This document shows positions 45,683 through 54,989 of a stretch of 64,000 nt of DNA, piece after piece. The notes beneath the pieces were generated by a model. The model had not been told where the DNA came from. It saw only the letters and a program-made list of their open reading frames with translations, and ran no database searches. Position 1 is the first letter of the stretch. Each line of letters begins with the position of its first letter. The translations under genes were made by a program, and so were the position numbers. This DNA is from Anniella stebbinsi (Eukaryota > Chordata > Lepidosauria > Squamata > Anniellidae): NCBI GenBank assembly GCA_029215795.1, contig JARDYH010000001.1, positions 357,702,154-357,766,153 of the forward strand. The letters are read 5' to 3'.

Positions 45683-45952
45683 TTGAATTTGTAAGTATCT
45701 TGAAGACAATGCTGTGATTGCTAAGAGTCAGCATGGCTCTGTCAAAAACAGGTCATGTGAGACCAATCTTGTCTCCTTTGACAGGGTAACTACTCTAGGG
45801 AACAAAGGGAATGCTGTGGGCATAATCTACCTTGATTTCAGCAAAGCTTTTGACAAGGTTCCATATATTTTTATTGACAAGCTCCTAAAGTGTGGCTTGG
45901 ATGGCACTACAGTAAGGTGGGTCCACAACTGGCTAGCTAACTGCACTCAGAG
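45683..45952 (+). mobile_element. CR1 LINE ORF2, segment 1 (RT domain)
   Basis: The frame reads SQHGSVKNRSCETNLVSF, then GIIYLDFSKAFDKVP and RWVHNWLANCTQR. These are the RT blocks of CR1 ORF2, with LDFSKAFD being the conserved first catalytic motif. The reading is broken at 45,953 by a DNA transposon and resumes at 46,456 in the same codon context. Confidence 0.9.
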
Positions 45953-46450
45953 GCTGGTTTTGCACGACATATTAGGCAATGGAGGGGGAAATCGCGTACT
46001 GACTGTGTGTTAGGTAGGCGGTTCTCCCCACATGACACGTTGCTCTGCCGTCTGTTGAGTGGCTGAAAGTTCCGGCGTCTATCTTGGCTGCAGCATCTCC
46101 TCCCTCCCTCCTCCCTCAGTCCTCCAGCTGTATCCCAGCTTGCACCGCAAGTTCTGCTTGCTGTATCAGAGCAGCGGGGAGGGGGTCAGCTGCTCCGGCC
46201 AGCAGAACTCTATGCCCAAACGAAATTGTCCACAGATAGAGGGGGGTTGGTTTCGGACAACACTTTAAACAACGGGCTTCGGGCTAAACAACGTGCAAGC
46301 CCGTTGTTTCTTTCTGTTGCTTAATTGGGTGGAATACCATACCGTCAGTTGTGTGTGCGTGGTGTGTAACCCTCCACACGACTCAATAAGAAACACAACT
46401 GACGGTTGCTTCCCACCTCTCCGTTGCCAAATGTGTCGTGCAAAACCAGC
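45953..46450. mobile_element. 498-bp DNA transposon inserted in CR1 (5-bp TSD CAGAG)
   Basis: The ends are GCTGGTTTTGCACGACA and TGTCGTGCAAAACCAGC, a perfect 17-bp terminal inverted repeat with weaker complementarity over about 40 bp. CAGAG flanks it on both sides (45,948-45,952 and 46,451-46,455). Removing the element restores the CR1 reading TQRVSINDSTLSW, which proves the insertion limits. Two internal hairpins are AAACAACGGGCTT/AAGCCCGTTGTTT (46,267-46,309) and ACCGTCAGTTGTGT/ACACAACTGACGGT (46,341-46,406). No long frame is present. I do not recognise the family, and a 5-bp duplication does not fit standard hAT or mariner elements. Confidence 0.85.
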
Positions 46451-46455
46451 CAGAG

Positions 46456-46865
46456 AGTCAGCATTAATGACTCTACATTGAGTTGGAGAGTGGTAACCAC
46501 TGGGGTACTACAGGATTCTGTCTTGGGGCCAGTATTATTCAACATTTTTTTTAATGACCTGGATGACAGGATTGATGGGCTTCTTATCAAATTGCAGATG
46601 ACACAAAACTGGGAAGTCTGGTCAACACCCATGATGACAGAATGAGCCTATAATCTGATTTGGACAGGTTGGAAGACTGAACTGAGAGGAACAAGATGTC
46701 CTGCAATAGGGAGAAATGTAAGGTATTACATTTAGGGAGAAAAAATGTAGAGAAGGATTTGGGTGTGGTCATTGACAGCAAGCTGAACATGAGTCACCAG
46801 TGCGAAACAGCCACTAGAAGGGCTAACACAGTTCTGGGCTGCATTAGAAGAAGCATATTATCCAA
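46456..46865 (+). mobile_element. CR1 LINE ORF2, segment 2
   Basis: The frame continues VSINDSTLSWRVVTTGVLQD, then SVLGPVLFNIFFNDLDD and, after frameshifts, KCKVLHLGRKN and EKDLGVVIDSKLNMSHQCE up to LGCIRRSI. The expected YADD-like motif region (FADDTKLG in related copies) is degraded to LQMTQNWE. The copy is interrupted again at 46,866. Confidence 0.9.
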
Positions 46866-47200
46866 GGTCCCCTCTACAAGGATTCGCTTTTGTGCCCAGT
46901 TAGGCGATTATGCGCATAATCGCTGAAGCGCATTTACACCTAATCCCTCTGCACGAGAGGCGGCGAGAGGTGGCGAAGCGCATTAACGGATGACCAAAAT
47001 GCGCTTTACAAGTAGTTAATGCACATAAGCGCTTGTTCACATAGTCAAAATGCGCTTTAACGGCTGGAGCAAAATAAAACTCGCGATTTAACGCGCATTC
47101 AATAATGCGCATAATTGGAGAGCTAACGCGCCTCTACGCCCGATTTGCGCTCCGTTCTTATAGAGGTCAAATTTTTAAAGCGCCTTGAAAGAGCTTTAAA
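46866..47200 (-). mobile_element. GCGC-rich repeat (family A, copy 2)
   Basis: It is the reverse-oriented relative of 6,341-6,698. The left end is GGTCCCCTCTACAAG, and the interior shows TTATGCGCATAATCGCTGAA, AAAATGCGCTTTAACGGC and AATAATGCGCATAATTG. It sits inside the CR1 copy: LGCIRRSI ends just left and LEYCVQFWAPHF resumes just right. The terminal bases TGCCTCTTGTAGAGGC expected at the right end are missing. About a dozen CR1 codons are also missing, so the insertion was followed or accompanied by deletion. Confidence 0.65.
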
Positions 47201-47445
47201 CCTCTCATACTTGGAGTACTGTGTACAATTCTGGGCACCACATTTCCAGAAGGACATTGACAGGTTAGATCAGATTCAGAGGAGAGCAACAAAGATGATA
47301 CAGGCTGGGGATGTTCAGTCTGGAGAAAAGAAGACCGAGGGGAGACATGTTAGTAGTGTTCAGGTAGATAAAAGTGTACCATAGGGAAGATGGTCAAGAA
47401 CTATTTTCCATGGCCACAGAAATTAGGACCTGGAATAATGGGTAT
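47201..47445 (+). mobile_element. CR1 LINE ORF2, segment 3
   Basis: The frame LEYCVQFWAPHFQKDIDRLD then QIQRRATKMI identifies the CR1 ORF2 C-terminal region. Frameshifted remains (SMATEIRTWNNGYKLQVP) run to about 47,460. Confidence 0.85.
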
Positions 47446-47469
47446 AAGTTACAGGTACCACATAAAATG

Positions 47470-47590
47470 GTATGATGGTCCAACACTCCCAGAAAATCTT
47501 GAAACGGCCATAGAAGAAAGAGGACAGTGAAAAAGAAGATGAGGAAAGTGATTCTGACGGTGATGATAGCAGTTCCAATGAAAATGAAGA
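47470..47590 (+). pseudogene. Acidic peptide-coding fragment of unknown origin
   Basis: A frame at about 47,515-47,603 reads EDSEKEDEESDSDGDD, then SSSNENEEDIQ and a stop, followed by an AT-rich 3'UTR-like stretch. In the neighbouring frame just upstream it reads LPENLETAIEERGQ, so a one-base frameshift separates the two. Such acidic tails end many nuclear proteins and some transposase-derived proteins. It could be the 3' end of a processed pseudogene or a chance low-complexity frame. I do not recognise the gene. Confidence 0.3.
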
Positions 47591-47917
47591 GGACATCCAA
47601 TGAACTTTATTTTTTAACCCTTCTCACAGAACATAGTTTTTATTTTGTAAATTGTAAATTTTTGCTGAAGATTTTATAAACATTTGTTAAAAACAATTCA
47701 ACCTGTGGGAAATGTTGCTTTTCCATTAGGTAACATACAGGGCTAAGCAATTATATATATAATCCAGTAAACACATATAAAGCCTAGGCACATATATTTA
47801 ATCCAATAATTAAATAAGCTAAAGCAATTTTAATTTAGGAAGCACAGATAAGATGCCAAATGCACAGTAAGCAAGAAAGCAGAAGCACATATCTAGATGT
47901 AGGCAGTGGAACAGAAT

Positions 47918-48734
47918 TGTCAGGTGTCTGTGACCTTTGAAGCGTAAAGAAGGGCACGAGACATAATGGGGGAATTTGTTTCACTGGTGGTTTTGTCATA
48001 AGACTTTATTTAGATGGAATTTAGCTAATGCAAGTGGAGCGCAGGTGGATTGTGGTCGGAAGTAACAGGAAACACAAGAAGACTAAGATAGGGTGACCAG
48101 ATAAAATCCAGGTCAGGGCTCATGTAACTTTAACAGTTGTAGAGAAAAGGGAATTTCAACTAGTGTCATTTGTATGCAATTAGTTCCTGGTGATATTCCC
48201 TCTTCATCACAACAGTTAAAGTTGCAGGGGCCCTGCCTTCTTTTGTATCTGGTCACTCTAGTATAGTGCCTGCAACTTTAACTGTTGTGATGAAGAGGGA
48301 ATTTCACCAGGAACTAATTGCATACAAATGACACTGACTGAAATTCCCTTTTCTCTACAACTGTTAAAGTTACATGAGCCCTGACCTGGATTTTATCTGG
48401 TCAGCCTAGACTAAGACAACAGGTCAAGCTTCGCTAAGATTGTTTGCAGTTACATAGGAAACAGATGATTACGTGTGTGGGTGTAAAAATGTGGAGGAAA
48501 GGGGAGGATGGACAAAGGCGGGGATTTGAATATTATAATCAGGCGTACCGGATAGGCTGTAACCTTTTAGAGGAGGGACCTTTTCCGGCCGGTCGACAGG
48601 GAATATATGCAGTGTGATTTATGATTTTCGGTGTGTGCCAAGCTTGCATAGCCACACCCCTTTTGCAAAAGGCTTTTTTTGCAATAAAGAAACTTGCTTC
48701 AACTTTCCAGATTGTGTGGTCCTTTCCTCAAACA
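47918..48734 (+). mobile_element. Solo LTR (TSD GAAT) interrupted by a hAT MITE
   Basis: The LTR begins TGTCAGGTGTCTGTGACC and ends CCTTTCCTCAAACA, with TGT...ACA ends. GAAT flanks it (47,914-47,917 and 48,735-48,738), a 4-bp duplication usual for class I endogenous retroviruses. A TATA-like GGAATATATGCAG lies at about 48,599-48,611, and a polyadenylation signal AATAAA at 48,683-48,688 is followed by a U5-like end. Without the inserted MITE and its duplication the LTR is about 489 bp. No internal retroviral genes flank it, so it is a solo LTR. Confidence 0.75.
48089..48408. mobile_element. Foldback hAT-type MITE, copy 6 (8-bp TSD GACTAAGA)
   Basis: The element starts TAGGGTGACCAGATAAAATC and ends ATCTGGTCAGCCTA. 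GACTAAGA flanks it at 48,081-48,088 and 48,409-48,416. It lies inside the solo LTR, so it is younger than that LTR. Its loop is inverted relative to the 9,231 and 44,793 copies. Confidence 0.9.
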
Positions 48735-48739
48735 GAATG

Positions 48740-49380
48740 GGCACTTCTAACAAACCTAATAGTCTTTTTTTATATATCATAATACTCGTCCTGTTTGATA
48801 TTTTGTAAAGAACATTTGAACATGTTCAACTGTAAAAATCACAGTTGAACATGTTCAAAATGATCTGTGCATCAGATTGAGAGATATTTAGGGTGGATAC
48901 TTTTGAAAGGAAAGCCCTGTATGAAAAACTGTAAAATCATACAATCCTGAGAAAGTGGACATATAACTCATAATTCCCTAAGCATTGGGGTAAACCCCAT
49001 GTTGTTATATATTTTCTTAATCCTCATTAAAAATGCAACTTTTTTGTTCATAAGTATTCTTTCGAAAGTCATATAGTTTTTGAGTAAATCATGGTTAAAC
49101 GTCACACATAACCAAAGTGAACACTGATTTTATACGTTCAAATGAAATTATCTTAAAAACTAATGCAGTTAACAAAAACTGTGTAATTACAAAAAGTATT
49201 TGTCATTAAATTTGAAACATTTCAGAAAAAAATTCATCTCTGTAGCATAAACAGGTGAGAAGTTATGCATATTTAAATATGGCAATGACATATTAGCATG
49301 GCAGCCATATTGATGATGTCATCACGGAGCCCACCACCACTGGAATTTTGTAAGACTTACTTTTCTGAGACACTTCTGTC
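48740..49380. other. Intergenic stretch, one short hairpin
   Basis: GAACATGTTCAACTGTAAAA followed by ATCACAGTTGAACATGTTC forms a 17-bp hairpin (about 48,814-48,857). Nothing else could be supported. Confidence 0.5.
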
Positions 49381-49381
49381 A

Positions 49382-49699
49382 TAGGCTGACCATATGAAAA
49401 GGAGGACAGGGCTCCTGTATCTTTAACAGTTTCATAGAAAAGGGAATTTCAGCAGATGTCAGTTGTATATAAGCAGAACCTGGTGAAATTCCCTCTTCAT
49501 CACAAAGTTAAAGCTGCAGAAGCCCTGCCCTCTTTTGTACATGGTCAAGAGACAGGGCTCCTGCAGCTTTAACTGTTGTGATGAAGAGGGAATTTCACCA
49601 GGTTATATATGCATACAAACAACACCTGCTGAAATTCCCTGTCCTTTGCAACTGTTAAAGATACAGGAGCCCTGTCCTCCTTTTCATATGGTCACCCTA
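49382..49699. mobile_element. Foldback hAT-type MITE, copy 7 (no TSD found)
   Basis: The element starts TAGGCTGACCATATGAAAAG and ends CTTTTCATATGGTCACCCTA. It is the closest relative of the 8,544 copy but with the loop inverted. The flanks TTCTGTCA and GATATATA do not match, unlike in the other complete copies. Confidence 0.85.
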
Positions 49700-49701
49700 G
49701 A

Positions 49702-50335
49702 TATATAAACAAAAAATATTCCCAAAGCTTTTGCACTCACTGGGGTACATAAATCCTGCCTAGCTCTGAGACTAGAAGCTTTTTACTATCTTCAACTGCT
49801 GTGTGTGTGTGTCATTAGAGAGGAAAATATTACATCTCTCCCACCTTGCTGTTCAGTTTGGATCGCAGCCCCCCCTTACTTTTGAGTAAATAAAATAGGG
49901 AGCTGCACTCTATGTATTTAACATAAGGCAGGGATGGGAAACCTGCGGCCTGCGGCCCTCCTATCAGCCCCAGCCAGCATAACCACTGGTCAGGGATAAT
50001 GGGACTTGTAGTCCAGCACCAGGTTCACTACCCCTGAGGGAAGGTGTAGTTTGATCTTCAGCATAACTAAACCTGCTCCCTGAGGCTGTCTCATTTTGCA
50101 AAAGCTTGTATCTTCAATGCTACAGGTTGTAAACTCAATGGGGTTTGCCCCAAAGAAACTTCGCCTGCGGAATTTCTAATATTGCAGCCCGTTGAGCAGC
50201 TCTATTGCTGAAGTGGTTTGAGGCTTGTAACAAACGCAGACCATTAATAATAAAGCAATACAATCCTGTTATATTCTTTAGTCTCCTAGCCCCCCCCCCC
50301 GCATGGGTCTGGCCCAACACATTGACCCCCCACAG
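49702..50335. other. Intergenic stretch with a palindromic repeat
   Basis: A GGCCCTCC-type palindromic repeat fragment lies at about 49,927-50,040 (GCAGGGATGGGAAACCTG, AATGGGACTTGTAGTCCAGC). A poly-C tract is at 50,290-50,300. Confidence 0.45.
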
Positions 50336-50339
50336 CCGT

Positions 50340-51395
50340 GTTTATAAATTACAGTGCAATCGTATGCATGTCTACCAAAAGCAAGCCTTCCTTGAGTTTC
50401 AATGGCTCTTACTCCCAGATTAATAAACATAGGATTGTAGCCTTAAATTGGGGTGCCCCTTGCCCTTATAAACTGCCCTATAAGCATTATTAGCAGGCTT
50501 TCTCTACAGAACGAAGGGTTATTGCGTTTTAAAATTAGAATTGCAGCAAGACGAGCAATCCGCTCCTATGAATGTTAACTCGGATTTCCACGGAGTTTGT
50601 AAACTTGCGCAGGATTCTACCCTTACTGCCGGGGTGGGGAGCAGAAGAGACGGACTACGTCGAATTCCTTCGATACGTTAGCCGAATTATTATTGCAAGG
50701 TTTGGCACTAACCATGGGGAATTAAAGAGAAGCCGATAGCAGAAATACCAAGTTTCACCGTAGTTCTCAAACAAGTGAGATTAAGGGCGAAATCCTATGC
50801 ATGTTTAGACAGAGAAAAGTCCAAACTTGATGGGAGTTATAGGACTCCTTCTCCCTAGACATGCATCGGATTGCGCCCTAAATCTGCAATCCTAAACACT
50901 TAACCTGGAAGTAAATCCCACCATACACGGCGGGATTTCCTTCTGGGTAAAATATGCATAGGATTGCACTCTAATGCTTCAATCCCAAATGCATTTAGTA
51001 GCGAGTAAATCCCATGAGCTGCAGGACTGCAATCCTCTGCATACCAACCTGGGAGTAAATCCCATTGAACACAATCGGATTTACTTCCGAGTAGACACCC
51101 ACAGACGAGCGCTGAAGGCTGGCGTTCTAAACGCGTTTACTAACGACTTAATCCCATTGCATTTGTTTTTAACTTCCGGAGGTTAATCAAGCTGCAACCC
51201 TATGCACACTTACCTAGTAATAAGCCCTCCCCCCGAACACAACAGGAATACCTTCCCAGTAAACATCCACAACGTTGCGCTGGAAATAGTGCCATCGTAT
51301 CCATGTCTACCCAGAAATAAATCTGATTGTGTTCATGGCGCTTACTCCCAGGTAGCGGTGTATACGACGGAAACCTATTAAGGGTGAAATCCAAT
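50340..51395. repeat. Dense cluster of GGAGTAA / CATAGGATTG repeat copies
   Basis: At least eight fragments follow each other. Examples are CAATCGTATGCATGTCTACC, CTCTTACTCCCAGATTAATA, CGAAATCCTATGCATGTTTA, CATGCATCGGATTGCGCCCT, CTGGGAGTAAATCCCATTGA and CTTCCGAGTAGACACCCAC. They fill almost the whole kilobase upstream of the TDRD9 promoter. They are non-coding. Confidence 0.6.
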
Positions 51396-51415
51396 ATAAA
51401 ACCTACTTATAGGGT

Positions 51416-51417
<2 letters not shown>

Positions 51418-51452
<35 letters not shown>
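51418..51452. repeat. AAT microsatellite
   Basis: About twelve AAT units. No LINE tail motif precedes it. Confidence 0.9.
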
Positions 51453-51454
<2 letters not shown>

Positions 51455-51532
51455 CAAGGGGACCCACTGAAATGAATTTCATTGAATTCATTTGAACCCT
51501 AAGAAACAAAAGTTTGGGTCTGGAGCAGGCAT

Positions 51533-51550
51533 ATTATTATTATTATTATT

Positions 51551-51592
<42 letters not shown>

Positions 51593-51594
51593 GT
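51533..51594. repeat. ATT/ATC compound microsatellite near the TDRD9 promoter
   Basis: Seven ATT units are followed by about fourteen ATC units. The tract lies roughly 190 bp upstream of the TDRD9 start codon. Confidence 0.9.
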
Positions 51595-51629
51595 CACCAT
51601 TATAAAAAGCAAAAAACTCGCCGCTTCTT

Positions 51630-51779
51630 GCAACAAATGGCAGAATCCCTCCACCCCATGGAGCACGTGGCTGCGGGCGGGGTCTGGTCATTAGTTTGGG
51701 GATTGTTGGGCTATTCAATAGCCGTGCTCGGTATTCCGGATCGGTGGCTCTTTGGGAAGCTTGATTTTAGGATTCAGCC
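51630..51779 (+). promoter_or_regulatory. TDRD9: Putative TDRD9 promoter and 5'UTR
   Basis: The region is moderately GC-rich and includes an E-box CACGTG (51,664-51,669), a GC box GGGCGGGGTC (about 51,674-51,683) and a CCAAT-like TATTCAATAG. No TATA box is evident. It lies directly before the TDRD9 ATG. In mammals many piRNA-pathway genes are activated by A-MYB, but I could not identify a convincing MYB site here. The start of transcription is unknown. Confidence 0.45.
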
Positions 51780-51937
51780 ATGTTGCGAAAGCTCACCGTG
51801 GACCAGATACAGGACTGGTTCACAATCGGCAAGACTGTCAGTGGGGTAGAATTCCTGGGGGGTGACCCCGCGGTTTCTGAGTCGGCCCAAACCCGCGGAG
51901 GGTCTGCTAGAGAGCAGCCATCTTCTACTGCTAATGC
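51780..51937 (+). CDS. TDRD9: TDRD9 exon 1 (piRNA-pathway helicase, N-terminus)
   Basis: TDRD9 is a cytoplasmic DExH-box RNA helicase with a Tudor domain that acts with PIWI proteins in transposon silencing in the male germline. Exon 1 encodes 52 residues plus two bases of the next codon. It begins MLRKLTVDQIQDWFTIGKTV and continues SGVEFLG; human TDRD9 begins almost identically as recalled (MLRKLT..QI.DWFTIGKTV..VE.LG). The rest of the exon is Ser/Ala/Gly-rich and poorly conserved. The donor is GC followed by GTAAGT at 51,938; reading through it gives a stop at once, which supports splicing. The helicase and Tudor domains lie beyond the window. No exon 2 was recognised in the 12 kb to the right, consistent with a long intron 1 that houses RD3L. 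Confidence 0.88.
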
Positions 51938-52700
51938 GTAAGTAGCGGTGTAGTAAACAGCAGGTAGGATGCTGTTGTAGGCCAACAAATCCGGAGGGCA
52001 CCAGTTTGGGGAATGTTGTTCTACTCCATGAATGTTTCTATCACAATAAATATGTTAGTTTTTAAGGTACCACAAGGTTCTCCCGTATTTCTGCAGAAAT
52101 ATGTATGTAGAGTAAGCAGATGCATGCTGGGACTTGTAGGACGTCTTCTGTCTAAACATCCATAGGCTTGCACTCTAAATCTGCAATCCTATACTTTCAA
52201 CTTTTAAAAGCAATTGGCTCTAGATTTTGAGTCTGATTCTAATTGAAAGCTCAGCAAAATACTTGATTTGCCAACTGACCAGCAAAAACCTGGCCTGGGT
52301 TCCTCTTGTGCTTCTAAAGGCAGCTAGATCTGCAGAAATCAACAGGTGAAGCTTTTCATAGCAGGGAAATGAACATTGCCTGCTAATGTCTGTTGTTAAA
52401 AGGTATAGCTATAGGGACTGGTTGAAAGATAAGTATAACTGCAAAACCAACAAAAAAGGAAAGGCATGTGGTGATGTCTCGCAAAAACAAGAGAGAAGTA
52501 TTTTTTGAAGTGCCTAAAACATTTATGAAAAGTTCGGTCAGTTTTAGCAGGGGAAGGAGCAGAAGGGCTCATTGCTGGAGAGTTGTAGGAAGACAAAAGC
52601 ACTCTCTCCCCCAAGAATTGTATTTCTGAAATGTGTTGGGCAGAATAAATGTTTCAGACACTGAGAATTACTCCTCTCTTCTTTTGCTATGGTTGAAAGA
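51938..52700 (+). other. TDRD9: TDRD9 intron 1, beginning
   Basis: It holds short repeat fragments (AGTTTGGGGAATGTTG near 52,000; a CATAGG-type fragment at 52,115-52,180; a hAT-like half element near 52,270-52,375). No second exon in a matching phase was recognised. Confidence 0.5.
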
Positions 52701-52708
52701 TTACAATG

Positions 52709-53285
52709 GTTGTGGGTCACAAGCTGAATATGAGCCAAAATTTTTGATGTGGCAACAAAAAAAAGCAAATGCTATTTTGGGCTGCATTAATAGGAGTATA
52801 GCTTTCAAATCTCATGAGGTACTGGTTTCCCTTTATTAGGCATGGGTTAGGCCTCATGAGGATGATCAGAGGCCTGGAAAGAAAGCCCCGTGAGGAGACA
52901 CTGAAAGAACTAGGCACGTTTAGCCTTGAGAAGAGCAGACTGAGGGGAGACATGATAGCACTCTTCAAGTACTTGAGAGGTTGTTACACAGAGGAGGGCC
53001 AGGATCTCTTCTTGGTCATCCCAGAGTGCAGGACACGGAATAATGGGCTCAAGTTACAGGAAGTCAGATCCTGACTAGACATCAGGAAAACCTTCCTGAC
53101 TGTTAGAGCAGTACGACAATGGAACCAATTACCTAGGGAGTTTGTGGGCTTTCCCACCCTAGAGGCATTCAGGATGTAGCTGGTTAGCCATTTGTCAGGT
53201 ATGCTTTAAGGTGGATTCCTGCATTGAGCAGGGGGTTGGACTCAATGGTCTTATAGGCTCCTTCCAAATCTACTGTTATTAGAAA
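52709..53285 (+). mobile_element. CR1 LINE 3' fragment with internal deletion
   Basis: The frames read HKLNMSQ, KANAILGCINRSIAFKSHEV and then, after a gap, MIRGLERKPREETLKELGTF, RRLRGDMIALFKYL-like RLRGDMIALFKYLRGCYTEE and QDLF. About 35 codons (the LEYCVQFWAPHF region) are deleted around 52,855 relative to the copy at 41.5-42.3 kb. The 3' end at about 53,270 (GGTCTTATAGGCTCCTTCCA) matches that copy's UTR. It is dead. Confidence 0.85.
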
Positions 53286-53289
53286 CTCT

Positions 53290-53840
53290 ACCAAAAGGGC
53301 ACTAGCACATTAAATTACCCCAATTGCTCTGCCATGACCAAAGAAGGAAGAACAGTTTGAGACTTCTGTATAATGAAGTGCCTTTGAAACTAGAGAACAT
53401 ATGTGTTAACACTAGAAGCAACTAGTTTTTCCCAGGTTAGTAAAAGCCAGTTTTTCACTTTTAAGATTTGCATACGCAACTCAGCAAATACTGTGCCACC
53501 TCTGCCTAGGCAGTCTTTTTAAATGTATTTCCAACTCCCTTTCCTATCTGATGTGGTGATATTATCCCAGGATGAGAAGTATATAGTTTTTGTTCTGTAA
53601 TGGTTGGAGTTAAATTTAGCTTGGATGTGTTTGTAGGAAAAGTCAATTCTGGCAACTATTTTAATTGATTTTCTGCTCTACTTATGTCAGTTATGGCCGC
53701 AGCTCCCATATGTCAATTTCAAGCTATTAAAAAACCTTCACTATAACCTCCCACAACAGATGCTTGGGGAAAAACATTGAAACATGTTTCTGTGTGTGCT
53801 GGGGATGTCGGAGAAATCTGAAACGGATTCAAATGAGTTC
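53290..53840. other. TDRD9 intron 1 stretch, nothing recognised
   Basis: No exon, RNA or repeat could be supported. Confidence 0.4.
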
Positions 53841-53844
53841 AGAT

Positions 53845-54245
53845 TTCTATGAATCCAACCTTCTCCCTTACCAACCTGCCCAGTCACTGAGGTCATTGGA
53901 GGACATGTTTCTGGTGGTTCTACATGGATCTTTGGCCCGATTGGAATCCACCAGGAGAAAAGCCTTTAGTGTGGTGGCCCCTTCTCTTTGGAACTCCCTG
54001 CCCCTGGAGGTCAGGCAGGTGCCAACACTTGGCTGTTTCTTGCACCTTATGAAAACAACTCTATTTCAAGAAGTCTTCCTCAACAACTGACTAGACAATG
54101 TTTTTATTGTTCCTTTGTTGTAAATCGAACAATTTTTAATTTACTTTTAAAATCTTCTTTCTTTTTACTGTTTATCCCTATGTGCACCACTCTGAAATTT
54201 ATTTTAGATAGGGAGCGGTACATAAATATTATAAATAATAATAAC
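53845..54245 (+). mobile_element. L2-like LINE 3' end with RT C-terminus
   Basis: The open frame reads NLLPYQPAQSLRSLEDMF, then RRKAFSVVAPSLWNSLPLEV and LMKTTLFQEVF before the stop near 54,090. This is the diagnostic C-terminus of L2-clade reverse transcriptases. The UTR ends GGGAGCGGTACATAAATATT with AATAA repeats. It is 5'-truncated. Confidence 0.85.
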
Positions 54246-54620
54246 CTGAGGATTCCACAGTGGGCCGCTCTTTTCTGAGTTGTGTGGACCTTTGGACCAT
54301 TATGTAACTTTTGGAGAAGATTTGCACAGTTGCGTACTTGTCCTGATGGGCATTAGTGGAACTGTATGTTTGTGCTAATGTATTTTAGTGTGAATGTCCA
54401 CTGCCCATTTGCAAACAGGAACGAAATTCTCAGACATTGCTAAAAACCAAATCTGATTCCGTCAGTGAGCTGATGACAGAACACAAGATGCCTGAGAGTC
54501 CGCGAACCACAGAAAAAATTGAATTAACAAAATTCGTACATCACTTGTGTATGTGTGTGTGTACAAAATTGAAAATTCCAAGCTTCTTCTTTTTATATCT
54601 AACCATGAATTCTTGTGCAT
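54246..54620. other. TDRD9 intron 1 stretch, nothing recognised
   Basis: An open frame at 54,419-54,632 was tested as a TDRD9 exon and rejected on phase grounds. Confidence 0.4.
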
Positions 54621-54624
54621 CGTT

Positions 54625-54985
54625 AAGAACATAAGAGCCATGCTGGATCAGTCCAAGAGTCCATCTAGTCCAGCAGTCTGTTCACAGCGGCCATCCATCT
54701 GTTGACCAGGGACACAAAAGCAGGACACAGTGAAACAGCACCCTCTTGCCCGTGTTCTCTAGTAACTGGTATATATATATATATATATATAGGTTTACTG
54801 CCTCTGATACTGGAGGACCAGTAACCATTGATAGCCTTCTCCAGGAATTTATCCAACCCCCTTTTAAAGCCATCCAAATTGGTGGCCATCACTACACCCT
54901 GTGGTTGTGAATTCCATAGTTTAACTATGTGCTATGTGAAGAAGTCCTTCATTTTGTCTGTCCCGAACCTCCCACCAGTCTGCTT
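54625..54985 (-). mobile_element. CR1 LINE 3' end with internal TA microsatellite
   Basis: Reversed, the fragment encodes VVMATNLDGFKRG and then KFLEKAINGY-like codons. It ends with GGACTGATCCAGCATGGCTC and TTATGTTCTTA. A TA run (54,771-54,792) lies in its UTR. Confidence 0.85.
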
Positions 54986-54989
54986 TAAT

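Noticed and set aside
51488..51849. Poly-Asp/poly-His frames just before TDRD9
   Set aside because: They are translations of the ATT/ATC microsatellite.
54419..54632. Open frame (KSDSVSELMTEHK..) as a possible TDRD9 exon 2
   Set aside because: Available AG acceptors do not give the phase required by the exon 1 donor, in-frame stops appear in the required phase, and no match to the conserved TDRD9 region follows.
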